Source: Candidatus Gemmiger stercorigallinarum | Lineage (GTDB): Bacteria; Bacillota; Clostridia; Oscillospirales; Ruminococcaceae | Assembly (NCBI GenBank): GCA_019119495.1 | Contig: DWWX01000011.1 | Span: 1-64,000, forward strand | Direction: 5' to 3' | Length of the DNA: 64,000 nt | Shown here: positions 29,746-38,203 of the stretch, piece by piece | Numbering within the stretch: position 1 is the first letter of the stretch | How the letters are laid out: each line of letters starts with the position of its first letter | Program-made: the position numbers and the translations under genes | Notes under the pieces: model-generated | What the model was told of the DNA's origin: nothing | What the model saw: only the letters and a program-made list of their open reading frames with translations | The model's database searches: none

Positions 29746-31323
29746 ATGAACCTGGACCTGACGACTTTTTCCCCGGCCGAGCGCAGCACCCTGCAGCTGC
29801 GGGCGCTGTACGAGCAGGCCGGCTACCGCAAATACCGCATGGCGCGGTTTGAGGAATATGCGCTCTACCAGCAGTACGAGAGCTTTCTGCCCGACCCGCA
29901 GGTGGTCACCTTCACCGACCTGGACGGTAAGCTGCGGGCCATCCGACCCGACGTGACGCTGTCCATCGCCAAAAACGCCCAGCCTGCCCCCGGCAGCTGC
30001 AAAAAGTACTATTATACCGAGCAGGTCTGCCGCCCCAGCCGGGAGAGCCACACCTTTGCCGAGATCAGCCAGATGGGGCTGGAATGCCTGGGCGCGGTGG
30101 GCGCGGCCCAGCAGGCCGAGGTGGTCCGCCTGGCCCGCCAAAGCCTGAACGCCCTGGGAGAAAGCAGCGTGCTGGAGCTGGGCCACATGGGTTACGTCAC
30201 CGCCTGGCTGGACGGCGTGGGGGTGGCCAAGGCCGACCGCCCCGCCCTGCTGGCCATGCTGCAGCAGAAAAACCCCCACGGCCTGCTGGAGGCTGCCCGC
30301 GCCGCCGGTCTGCCCGACGCCGACGCCCGCGACCTGGTAAGCCTGCTGGAGCTGCACGGCCCGCTTTCGGCCACGCTGGCCGCCGCGCGGGGGCGCTGCC
30401 GGTTTGGCGGCCAGCGCGCCGCGCTGGAGGAGCTGACCGCTTTGCAGAACGACCTGGGCGAGGCCGGCCGCGGCCTTTGCCTGGATTTGAGCCTGGCCGG
30501 CGACATGGACTACTACAACGGCCTGGTGTTCACCGGCTACCTGTCCGGCGCGGCCCGCCCGGTGCTCAAGGGCGGCCGCTACGACCTGCTGATCCGCCGG
30601 TTCACGCCGGGGGCGGGGGCCATCGGGTTCGCGCTGTATCTGGACGAGCTGGACCGCCTGGCGGCCCCGCTGCCGCCCGTCCGCGCCGGGGAGGAGGGCA
30701 CCTGGCTGAACATCGCCCTGCCCAAGGGCCGCCTGGGCGACAAGGCCTACGCCCTGCTGGCCGGGGCGGGCTACGGCGCCGGCGATTATACCGACAGCCG
30801 CAGGCTGGTGGTGGAAAATCCCAACGCGAAGGTCCGCTACTTCCTAGTCAAGCCCAGCGACGTGGCCATCTACGTGGAGCACGGCGCGGCGGACGTGGGC
30901 CTGGTGGGCAAGGACATCCTGGCCGAGAGCGGCGCCGACGTCTACGAGCTGCTGGACACCGGCATGGGCCGCTGCCGCATGTGCGTGGCCGGGCCAAAGA
31001 CCTTTGCGGACGACGAGAGCCGGGCACTGCGGGTGGCCACCAAGTTCGTCAACATCGCCCGCGCCCACTACGAGGGCACCGGCCGGGAGATCGACATCAT
31101 CAAGCTGAACGGCTCCATCGAGCTGGCGCCGATCCTGGGTTTGTCCGACGTGATCGTGGACATTGTCGAGACCGGCACCACCCTGCGGGAGAACGATTTG
31201 GCCGTGCTGGAGGAGTTCATGCCCATCTCGGCGCGGCTGATCGCCAACAAGGCAAGCTATAAATTCAAGCAGAGCGCCATCACGGCCCTGCTGCAGGCCA
31301 TGAAGGAGGCGCTGGCAAAATGA
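29746..31323 (+). CDS. hisZG: HisZ-HisG fusion: ATP phosphoribosyltransferase, regulatory plus catalytic parts
   Basis: One 525-residue reading frame carries both halves of short-form ATP phosphoribosyltransferase, the first enzyme of histidine synthesis. Residues 1-310 are HisZ, a HisRS-like paralogue (RPDVTLSIAKNAQ; YYTEQVCRPS; DYYNGLVFTGYLSGAARPVLKGGRYD). Residues 320-525 are short HisG (NIALPKGRLGDKAY; VKPSDVAIYVEHGAADVGLVGKDIL; IVDIVETGTTLRENDL). Usually these are separate genes forming a hetero-octamer. No stop or internal ribosome site is obvious at the junction (about 30,680-30,705). Overlaps hisD by 4 nt. Confidence 0.93.
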   Translation: MNLDLTTFSPAERSTLQLRALYEQAGYRKYRMARFEEYALYQQYESFLPDPQVVTFTDLDGKLRAIRPDVTLSIAKNAQPAPGSCKKYYYTEQVCRPSRESHTFAEISQMGLECLGAVGAAQQAEVVRLARQSLNALGESSVLELGHMGYVTAWLDGVGVAKADRPALLAMLQQKNPHGLLEAARAAGLPDADARDLVSLLELHGPLSATLAAARGRCRFGGQRAALEELTALQNDLGEAGRGLCLDLSLAGDMDYYNGLVFTGYLSGAARPVLKGGRYDLLIRRFTPGAGAIGFALYLDELDRLAAPLPPVRAGEEGTWLNIALPKGRLGDKAYALLAGAGYGAGDYTDSRRLVVENPNAKVRYFLVKPSDVAIYVEHGAADVGLVGKDILAESGADVYELLDTGMGRCRMCVAGPKTFADDESRALRVATKFVNIARAHYEGTGREIDIIKLNGSIELAPILGLSDVIVDIVETGTTLRENDLAVLEEFMPISARLIANKASYKFKQSAITALLQAMKEALAK

Positions 31324-32603
31324 TCCGCATCATTCCCTTTGACACGCTGAAACCGGAGGAAATCCTCAACCGCGACATCCGCGCCGAGGCCGACGTGGAG
31401 GCCACCGTGGACGCCATCATCGCCGACGTGCGCGCCCGCGGCGACGCGGCCCTGAAAGACTACGCCCGCAAGTTCGACCATGCCGAGCTTGCCGACCTGC
31501 GGGTCAGCCAGGCCGAGATCGACGAGGCGTTCGCCGCCGTCGAGCCGGACTTTGTCGAGACCCTGCGGATGGCCGCCGACAATATCCGCGCCTTCCACGA
31601 GCAGCAGGTCCACAAGGACATCCTGTTCGAGCGCGCCCCCGGCGTGCTGCTGGGGCAGAAGTACACCCCCATCGAGAAGGCCGGCGTCTACGTGCCCGGC
31701 GGCACCGCGGCCTACCCCTCCACCGTGCTGATGGACGTCATCCCCGCCAAGGTGGCCGGCGTCAAGCAGATCGTCATGACCACCCCCGCCGGCCCCGACG
31801 GCAAGGTCAACCCCGCCATTTTGGCCGCCGCCGTCACCGCGGGCATCGACCTGATCTTCAAGACCGGCGGCGCCCAGGCCGTGGCCGCCCTGGCCTACGG
31901 CACCCAGAGCATCCCCGCCGTGGACAAGATCGTCGGCCCCGGCAACATCTATGTGGCTACCGCCAAGCGCAAGGTGTTCGGCAAGGTGGGCATCGACATG
32001 ATCGCCGGGCCGTCCGAGATCCTGGTGCTGGCCGACGGCAAAAGCGACCCCGCCTGGGTGGCCGCCGACCTGCTCAGCCAGGCTGAGCACGACAGGCTGG
32101 CCAGCCCGGTGCTGGTCACCGACAGCATGGACCTGGCCAAAGCCGTGCAGGCCGAGCTGGAGGTGCAGATCCCCCGGCTGCCCCGCGCCGCCATCGCCCG
32201 CGCCAGCGTGGAGGCAAACGGCAAGATCGTCGTGGCCGAAAACCTGGACCTGGCCATCGACGCGGTGAACATCATCGCGCCGGAGCATTTGGAGATCTGC
32301 CTGGACGACCCCTTTGCGGTGCTCAGCCGCATCAAAAACGCCGGCAGCATCTTTATGGGCCGCAATGTGCCCGAAGCGTTGGGGGATTATTTTGCCGGGC
32401 CCAACCACACGCTGCCCACCAGCGGCACCGCCCGGTTCTCCAGCCCCTTGAGCGTGGACGATTTTGTCAAAAAGTCCAGCTTCATCTACTACACCCGCGA
32501 CGCGCTGGGCCAGGTGAAGGACCGCATCGCCGACTTTGCCGAGCACGAGGGCCTGCACGCCCACGCCAAAAGCGTGACCATCCGGTTTGAGGGGGAAGAA
32601 TGA
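31320..32603 (+). CDS. hisD: Histidinol dehydrogenase
   Basis: Zinc enzyme that oxidises histidinol to histidine in two NAD-dependent steps. 427 residues. VPGGTAAYPSTVLMDVIPAKVAGV, FKTGGAQAVAALAYGTQS, GPGNIYVATAKRKVFG, DMIAGPSEILVLAD and PNHTLPTSGTARFSSPLSV are all conserved. ATGA overlap with hisZG upstream and ATGA overlap with the next small gene. Confidence 0.97.
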   Translation: MIRIIPFDTLKPEEILNRDIRAEADVEATVDAIIADVRARGDAALKDYARKFDHAELADLRVSQAEIDEAFAAVEPDFVETLRMAADNIRAFHEQQVHKDILFERAPGVLLGQKYTPIEKAGVYVPGGTAAYPSTVLMDVIPAKVAGVKQIVMTTPAGPDGKVNPAILAAAVTAGIDLIFKTGGAQAVAALAYGTQSIPAVDKIVGPGNIYVATAKRKVFGKVGIDMIAGPSEILVLADGKSDPAWVAADLLSQAEHDRLASPVLVTDSMDLAKAVQAELEVQIPRLPRAAIARASVEANGKIVVAENLDLAIDAVNIIAPEHLEICLDDPFAVLSRIKNAGSIFMGRNVPEALGDYFAGPNHTLPTSGTARFSSPLSVDDFVKKSSFIYYTRDALGQVKDRIADFAEHEGLHAHAKSVTIRFEGEE

Positions 32604-32851
32604 TGGACTACCGCTACGATACCCAGCTGCTGATCGAGGGCGCCGGCCTGGACGAGGACGAGATCCACGACCATATCCTGGCCCGCTTTGCCGGCGACTG
32701 CCTGCTGGTGGCGGGGGACGAGGATCTGGTCAAGCTGCATTTCCACACCAACAAGCCCTGGGAGATCCTGGAATACTGCGCCTCCCTGGGCGAGATCTTC
32801 GACATTGTAGTGGAGGACATGGACCGCCAGGCCCGCGGCCTGAAAGGCTGA
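32600..32851 (+). CDS. Small stand-alone domain like the C-terminus of FakA/DAK2-type kinases
   Basis: 83 residues, MMDYRYDTQLLIEGAGLDED at the start and HFHTNKPWEILEYCASLGEI in the middle. This matches the C-terminal domain of FakA-type proteins (pattern Y-T-LLIEG ... DDLVKVHVHTN-P-VL--A--LGE) without the ATP-binding DAK2 domain. Two tandem ATGs are possible (32600, 32603). It overlaps hisD by 4 nt, so it belongs to the his operon. Such proteins are often labelled dihydroxyacetone-kinase-like; the role here is unknown. Confidence 0.7.
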   Translation: MMDYRYDTQLLIEGAGLDEDEIHDHILARFAGDCLLVAGDEDLVKLHFHTNKPWEILEYCASLGEIFDIVVEDMDRQARGLKG

Positions 32852-32897
32852 CCGGCGGGCGCTGGAAAAGACGCAAGGAGCAGAGGAGGCTGTTGCT

Positions 32898-33482
32898 ATG
32901 ACGGAACTGGAAAAAATGCTGGCGGGGGAACTGTATGACTGCGGTGACCCGGAACTGCTGGCTTTGTGGCACAAGGCCAAAGATCTGGCCCGCGACTATA
33001 ACCGCACCGATTCGGCAGACGCTGAAACCAAGGAACAGATTCTCAATGAACTGTTGGGCAGCCGGGGCAAAAACCTGTGGATCACCGCTCCGTTTTATGT
33101 GGACTACGGCATCAACATCCATTTTGGCAATAACTGTGAAGTCAACATGAACTGCACCTTTTTGGATGACAACCGCATCACCATCGGGGACAACGCGCTG
33201 ATCGCGCCCAATGTCCAAATCTATACCGCCTTTCACCCGACCAACGCAAAAGACCGATTCGGGGAGCCCCGTGCCGACGGCTCTTTCGCTTTCTGCAAGA
33301 CCCAGACTGCACCGGTCACCATTGGAAACAACGTCTGGATCGGAGGAGGGGCGATTCTCCTGCCGGGCGTGACGATCGGGGATAATGTGGTGATCGGGGC
33401 AGGCAGCGTTGTCACAAAGGATATCCCCTCAGACTCGGTCGCCTGCGGCAGCCCCTGCCGTGTGGTGCGCAAAAACGTCTGA
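32898..33482 (+). CDS. Maltose/galactoside O-acetyltransferase-type sugar acetyltransferase
   Basis: Acetyl-CoA-dependent enzyme with left-handed beta-helix. 194 residues. The N-terminal Mac domain (TELEKMLAGELYDCGDPELLAL) is followed by hexapeptide repeats: INIHFGNNCEVNMNCTFLDD, ITIGDNALIAPNVQIYTA, HPTNAKDR with the catalytic His, and NNVWIGGGAILLPGVTIGDN. Codons are less GC-biased than those of neighbouring his genes, so it may be a later insertion. Substrate unknown. Confidence 0.88.
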   Translation: MTELEKMLAGELYDCGDPELLALWHKAKDLARDYNRTDSADAETKEQILNELLGSRGKNLWITAPFYVDYGINIHFGNNCEVNMNCTFLDDNRITIGDNALIAPNVQIYTAFHPTNAKDRFGEPRADGSFAFCKTQTAPVTIGNNVWIGGGAILLPGVTIGDNVVIGAGSVVTKDIPSDSVACGSPCRVVRKNV

Positions 33483-33515
33483 TAAGAATTTGGAACAGAA
33501 AGAAGGCTGTCTGTC

Positions 33516-34595
33516 ATGAGCCGCTTTTTTACCCCGGAACTGGCCGCGCTGGAGCCTTACACCCCCGGCGAGCAGCCCCAGAACCGGCAGTACATCAAGC
33601 TGAATACCAACGAAAACCCCTATCCGCCCGCCCCCGGCGTGGCGGCCGCCGTGGCCGAAGCCGCCCAAAAGCTGGCGCTCTACTCCGACCCGGAGAGCGG
33701 CGCGCTGACCAAAGCCGCGGCGGAGTGGTTCGGCGTCAAACCCGAAAACATCCTGTGCGGCAACGGCAGCGACGAAAACCTGATGCTGGCCATCCGGGCC
33801 TTCTGCGCCAAGGACCGGCCGCTGGCCTTTGCCGACGTGACCTACGGGTTCTATCCCGTCTGGTGCCAGCTGTTCGGCATCCCGCAGGCGGTGCTGCCGC
33901 TGCGGGAGGATTTCACGCTGGACCCGGCGGACTACTACGGCCTGGACAGCGCAAAAAACGCGGGGGCCATCGTCATCGCCAACCCCAACGCCCCCACCGG
34001 CCTGGCCCTGCCCGCCCAGGCCCTGGCCGAGATCGCCCGCCGCAACCCGAACGCCGTGGTGATCGTGGACGAGGCCTATGTGGATTTCGGCGGCGAAAGC
34101 TGCGTGCCCTTTGTGCAGAGAGGGGAGCCTGCCAACCTGATGGTGGTGCAGACCTTCTCCAAGTCCCGCAGCCTGGCGGGCGGACGGCTGGGGCTGTGCA
34201 TCGCCCCGCAGCCGCTGATCGCCGACCTGAAGCGGGTCAAGTACAGCATGAACCCCTACAACATCAACCGCATGACCGAGGCCGCCGGCGTCGCCGCGCT
34301 GGCCGACCGGGCGTATTTTGAGCAGAACTGCGCCGCCATCCGCGCCACCCGCGCCGACGCTGCCCAAAGGCTGCGGCAGATGGGCTTCACGGTGCTGGAT
34401 TCCAGCACAAACTTTGTCTTTGCCCGCACCCCGCGGATGCCCGGCGGCGAGCTCTACCGCCGCCTGAAAGACAAAGGCGTGCTGGTGCGGCATTTTGACG
34501 CCCCGCGCCTGACCGACTGGCTGCGCATCACCATCGGCTCCCCGGAGCAGATGCAGGGCTTCTTCGCGGCACTGGAGGAGATTTTGGAGCGATGA
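33516..34595 (+). CDS. hisC: Histidinol-phosphate aminotransferase
   Basis: PLP enzyme converting imidazole-acetol phosphate to histidinol phosphate with glutamate. 359 residues, fold-type I. KLNTNENPYPPAP, CGNGSDENLMLAIRAFC, ANPNAPTGLAL, VIVDEAYVDFGG and the PLP-lysine motif TFSKSRSLAGGRLG are visible, ending WLRITIGSPEQM. Its stop overlaps the start of the broken transposase gene by 4 nt. Confidence 0.95.
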   Translation: MSRFFTPELAALEPYTPGEQPQNRQYIKLNTNENPYPPAPGVAAAVAEAAQKLALYSDPESGALTKAAAEWFGVKPENILCGNGSDENLMLAIRAFCAKDRPLAFADVTYGFYPVWCQLFGIPQAVLPLREDFTLDPADYYGLDSAKNAGAIVIANPNAPTGLALPAQALAEIARRNPNAVVIVDEAYVDFGGESCVPFVQRGEPANLMVVQTFSKSRSLAGGRLGLCIAPQPLIADLKRVKYSMNPYNINRMTEAAGVAALADRAYFEQNCAAIRATRADAAQRLRQMGFTVLDSSTNFVFARTPRMPGGELYRRLKDKGVLVRHFDAPRLTDWLRITIGSPEQMQGFFAALEEILER

Positions 34596-35206
34596 CCCCG
34601 CAGCCGAAACGGACGGCCAACCGGCTGAAACACTACGATTACAGCCGTGCAGGCTGGTACTTTGTCACGGTCTGCGTGAAAAACCACCTCTGCCTGTTGG
34701 CACAGGTGACCGATTATGACGAAGCCTGCGTAGGGGACGATGCTTGCATCGTCCCGCAAGCCCAACATCAGGCGGCAGTTTCCCTGACGCCGCTGGGGCG
34801 CATTGTCGAAGCGGAACTTCTTTGTATTCCGGGCATCCGGGAGTATGTGGTCATGCCAAACCATCTGCACTGCATCGTTTGCATTGATGGTGAGGACGGG
34901 CCGATGTGAGCACTGCCGCCCGCAGGCGGCGTTTCGAAGGCCAACCGGGCGTTAGCCCGGCACTTAGGCCGGAGATCGGCCCCTACGCAAGGAGCATCTT
35001 TCCCCGGCGCGGGCGCCAGCCCGCAAAGCCTGTCTCAGCGCATCCGCATCTTCAAAGTGAGGGTGACAAGGGCGGCGGGGCGGCCGCTGTTCCAGCGTTC
35101 CTTCTATGACCATGTGATCCGCAACGAAGCCGATTATCTGCGCATTGCAACCTATATCCAAACAAACCCGCAAAAGTGGGCAACCGACCGGTTTTACCGG
35201 CTATGA
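34592..35206 (+). pseudogene. Broken REP-associated tyrosine transposase (Y1/IS200-like)
   Basis: The N-terminal half (KRTANRLKHYDYSRAGWYFVTVCV ... YVVMPNHLHCIV) has the HUH-type His-Leu-His motif of Y1 transposases. The C-terminal half (GRPLFQRSFYDHVIR, YLRIATYIQTNPQKWATDRF) is in the same frame but separated by one in-frame TGA at 34907-34909. GTAGGGG-type repeat sequence sits in the gene in two places (34730-34760, about 34930-34990), encoding residues foreign to the family. The gene lies between hisC and hisH and does not appear functional. Confidence 0.85.
34730..34760. repeat. GTAGGGG-type repeat half-unit inside the transposase gene
   Basis: GTAGGGGACGATGC followed by TTGCATCGTCCCGCAAG matches the left half of the element at 14783-14863, including the GACGATGC/GCATCGTC hairpin. 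A second part ending CCCCTACGCA lies at about 34966-34990. Confidence 0.85.
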
Positions 35207-35228
35207 CATATTCGGGGAGGGAACACCT

Positions 35229-35849
35229 ATGATCGCCATTGTGGACTACGGCGTGGGCAACCTGTTCAGCCTGGCCTCCAGCCTGAAAAGCCTGGGCCTG
35301 ACCGTTGAGATCACCCGCGACGCGGACAAACTCTGCGCCGCCACGCACATCATCCTGCCCGGCGTGGGCGCCTTTGCCGACGCCATGGACAAGCTGACCG
35401 CCACCGGGCTGGTGCCGGTGCTCAAGGCCGAATGCCAGAAAAAGCCGCTGCTGGGCATCTGCCTGGGGATGCAGCTGCTGTTTGAAAAAAGCTACGAGTA
35501 CGGCGAACACGAGGGCCTGGGCCTGGTGCCCGGCCAGGTCTGCCCGCTGGCCGACGACCTGAAGGACCCGGCGCTGAAGGTGCCCCACATCGGCTGGAAC
35601 GCGCTGGACATCACCCCCGGCCGGGAGGATGACCCGCTGTTTTGCTACGTCAAGCCCGGCGAGTATGTCTACTATGTCCACAGCTACTACGCCAAGCACT
35701 GCGCGGCCAACACGCTGGCCACCAGCGAGTACAGCATCCCCGTCACCGGCGCGGTGCGCAGCGGCCTTGTCTACGGCACCCAGTTCCACCCGGAAAAATC
35801 CGGCGACACCGGCCTGCGGCTGCTGAAAGCCTTTGCCGAATTGGCCTGA
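35229..35849 (+). CDS. hisH: Imidazole glycerol phosphate synthase, glutaminase subunit HisH
   Basis: Class I glutamine amidotransferase that feeds ammonia to HisF. About 206 residues starting MIAIVDYGVGNLFSLASSL. Catalytic cysteine in LLGICLGMQLLFE; the His/Glu pair is in GTQFHPEKSG near the C-terminus; PHIGWNAL is typical. ATG 35229 follows GGGGAGGG. Confidence 0.96.
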   Translation: MIAIVDYGVGNLFSLASSLKSLGLTVEITRDADKLCAATHIILPGVGAFADAMDKLTATGLVPVLKAECQKKPLLGICLGMQLLFEKSYEYGEHEGLGLVPGQVCPLADDLKDPALKVPHIGWNALDITPGREDDPLFCYVKPGEYVYYVHSYYAKHCAANTLATSEYSIPVTGAVRSGLVYGTQFHPEKSGDTGLRLLKAFAELA

Positions 35850-35865
35850 GAGGAGGGCAACGACC

Positions 35866-36582
35866 ATGAAACTGTTCCCCGCCATCGACCTGCGCGGCGG
35901 CAAGGCCGTGCGGCTGTATCAGGGCGATTACGACCGGATGACTGTTTATAACGACGACCCCGCCGCCCAGGCAAGGGCCTTCCGGGACGCGGGTGCAAAA
36001 TACCTGCACGTCGTTGATCTGGACGGCGCCAAGGACGACGACACCGCCAACCTGCCCGCCGTGGCGGCCATCGCGGCCGTGGGCGGCCTGACGATCGAGG
36101 TGGGCGGCGGCATCCGGGACGAGGCCCGCATCCGCCGCTACCTGGACATGGGGGTGGGCCGCTGCATCCTGGGCACCGTCGCGGTGCGGGACTTTGATTT
36201 CACCGCCCGCATGGCAAAGACCTACGGCGGCCGCATCGCCGTGGGCGTGGACATGAAGGACGGATTTGTGGCCGTGGCCGGCTGGCGGGAACTTACCCCG
36301 GAGCCGGGCATTGACTTCTGCCGCCGCCTGGCGGACGCCGGCGTGCAGGCTATCATCGCCACCGACATCAGCCGCGACGGCACCATGCAGGGCACCAATT
36401 TGGCCCTGTACCGGCAGCTTTTGCAGATCCCCGGCGTCGAGATCACGGCATCCGGCGGCATCGCGGCCATGGACGAGCTGGACGCGCTGGCCGCCATGGG
36501 CTGCCACGCGGCGATTTTGGGCAAGTCGGTCTACACCGGAGCCATCGACCTGGCCGAGGCGGTCCGCCGCTTTCCCCAGTGA
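35866..36582 (+). CDS. hisA: ProFAR isomerase HisA
   Basis: Isomerises ProFAR to PRFAR. About 238 residues, (beta/alpha)8 barrel with PAIDLRGGKAVRLYQGD (catalytic Asp) and ATDISRDGTMQGTN (second catalytic Asp), plus EVGGGIRDE and SGGIAAMDEL phosphate loops. ATG 35866 after GAGGAGGG; an in-frame ATG at 35833 lies within hisH and lacks a ribosome site. Confidence 0.96.
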   Translation: MKLFPAIDLRGGKAVRLYQGDYDRMTVYNDDPAAQARAFRDAGAKYLHVVDLDGAKDDDTANLPAVAAIAAVGGLTIEVGGGIRDEARIRRYLDMGVGRCILGTVAVRDFDFTARMAKTYGGRIAVGVDMKDGFVAVAGWRELTPEPGIDFCRRLADAGVQAIIATDISRDGTMQGTNLALYRQLLQIPGVEITASGGIAAMDELDALAAMGCHAAILGKSVYTGAIDLAEAVRRFPQ

Positions 36583-36606
36583 CGGCAAATCAGAAAGGAG
36601 CGCGCC

Positions 36607-37365
36607 ATGATCACCAAACGCATCATCCCCTGCCTGGACGTCAAGGACGGCCGGGTGGTCAAGGGGGTCAACTTCGAGGGCCTGCGCGACCTGGCCGACC
36701 CGGTGGAGATGGCCCGCTGGTACAACGAGTCCGGCGCCGACGAGCTGGTGTTCTATGACATCACCGCCAGCGTGGAGGGCCGCACCCTGTTCACCGACAT
36801 TCTGCGCCGCGTCGCCGCCGAGATCTTCATCCCGCTGACGGTGGGCGGCGGCATCCGCACGCTGGAGGACTTTGACCGGGTGCTCAAATGCGGCGCCGAC
36901 AAGGTCAGCGTCAACTCCGGCGCCATCGCCGACCCCGACATCATCTCGGCCGCCGCGCAGAAATACGGCGACCAGTGCGTGGTGCTGTCGGCCGACATCA
37001 AGCGGGTGGACGGCAGATTTATGCTGTTCGCCAAGGGCGGCCGGGAGAACACCGGCATCGACGCGCTGGACTGGCTGGAACAGGGCGTTAAAAACGGCAC
37101 AGGCGAGCTGGTGGTCAACTCCATCGACACCGACGGCGTCAAAAACGGCTTTGACCTGGAACTGCTGGACGCGGTGGCAAAGCGGTGCGCCGTGCCCATC
37201 ATCGCCTCCGGCGGCGCGGGCTGCATGCAGGACTTCCTGACGTTGTTCCGCGGCCACCCCGGCGTTGACGCCGGCCTGGCCGCCAGCATCTTCCACACCC
37301 GTCAGGTGGACATCCGCGACCTGAAACGCTACCTGCGGCAAAACGGCATCGAGATGCGCCTCTGA
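36607..37365 (+). CDS. hisF: Imidazole glycerol phosphate synthase, cyclase subunit HisF
   Basis: Forms imidazole glycerol phosphate and AICAR from PRFAR and ammonia. 252 residues. IIPCLDVKDGRVVKGVNF has the first catalytic Asp, LSADIKRVDGR the second; TVGGGIRT and IIASGGAGCMQDF are phosphate-binding loops. Preceded by AAAGGAG. After its stop there is a 181-nt gap with a promoter candidate. Confidence 0.97.
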   Translation: MITKRIIPCLDVKDGRVVKGVNFEGLRDLADPVEMARWYNESGADELVFYDITASVEGRTLFTDILRRVAAEIFIPLTVGGGIRTLEDFDRVLKCGADKVSVNSGAIADPDIISAAAQKYGDQCVVLSADIKRVDGRFMLFAKGGRENTGIDALDWLEQGVKNGTGELVVNSIDTDGVKNGFDLELLDAVAKRCAVPIIASGGAGCMQDFLTLFRGHPGVDAGLAASIFHTRQVDIRDLKRYLRQNGIEMRL

Positions 37366-37444
37366 CGCAGCGGGGCTTCAAAACGGGCGGCGGGCCGGCG
37401 GCGCGCCGCTGCCGCCGGTTTCCACAAAATTTTTCCGGCACCCG

Positions 37445-37473
37445 TTGCAAAATGTGTGATTACAAGGTAAACT
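37445..37473 (+). promoter_or_regulatory. Internal promoter candidate upstream of hisIE
   Basis: TTGCAA (37445-37450) and TAAACT (37468-37473), 17 nt apart in an AT-rich patch of the hisF-hisIE gap. It may transcribe hisIE and the phosphatase gene separately. Confidence 0.5.
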
Positions 37474-37546
37474 AGTAGGTATCTTATTCTTTTCCGGGGC
37501 GCGCCCCCGCCAAAGGACAGGATGCGTTTGGATAAGGAGCAAAGCC

Positions 37547-38203
37547 ATGCAGTACCCTGAGACCCAAAACAACCTCAAATTTGACGCAAACGGCCTGATC
37601 CCCGCCATCGTGCAGGACCATTACACCCGCGAGGTGCTGACCCTGGCCTACATGAACGCCGAAACGCTGGCGCTGACCATCGCCGAGGGCCGCACCGTCT
37701 TTTACAGCCGCAGCCGCCGGGAGATCTGGCGCAAGGGCGAGACTTCCGGCAACGTGCAGCGGGTCGTTTCCATCACCGCCGACTGTGACAGGGACGCTTT
37801 GGTGGTGGAGGTGGTCAAGGACGGCCCCGCCTGCCACACCGGCGCCGAGAGCTGCTTTTTTGACCCGGTCTATGTATCCGAGGAATTGAAGCAGTTTACC
37901 TGGCAGGGACTGTACGACCTGATCGAGGGCCGCAAGACCGACCCCCAAGAGGGCAGCTACACCAGCTACCTGTTTGACAAGGGGCTGGAAAAGATCCTGA
38001 AAAAGGTCGGCGAGGAGAGCACCGAGGTCGTCATTGCAGGGCTGAAACAGGACAAAGCCGAGACCATCTTTGAGATCAGCGACCTGGCCTACCATGTGCT
38101 GGTTTTGATGATCGAGCTGGGCATCTCGGTGGAAGATATCACAAAGGAACTGGAAAAACGGCACGTTATCGACCATAAAGTAAAGCAGGAGAGGATGCAG
38201 TAA
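37547..38203 (+). CDS. hisIE: Bifunctional phosphoribosyl-AMP cyclohydrolase / phosphoribosyl-ATP pyrophosphatase
   Basis: Performs steps 2 and 3 of histidine synthesis. 218 residues. The HisI half (1-115) has [22 protein letters not shown], the cysteine ligands in TADCDRDAL and [13 protein letters not shown]. The HisE half (120-205) has [24 protein letters not shown] and [12 protein letters not shown]. Stop codon shares one base with the start of the next gene. Confidence 0.97.
   Translation: MQYPETQNNLKFDANGLIPAIVQDHYTREVLTLAYMNAETLALTIAEGRTVFYSRSRREIWRKGETSGNVQRVVSITADCDRDALVVEVVKDGPACHTGAESCFFDPVYVSEELKQFTWQGLYDLIEGRKTDPQEGSYTSYLFDKGLEKILKKVGEESTEVVIAGLKQDKAETIFEISDLAYHVLVLMIELGISVEDITKELEKRHVIDHKVKQERMQ

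Noticed and set aside
34906-35109. Small open frame inside the broken transposase
   Set aside because: Out of frame with both transposase halves and made partly of repeat sequence.
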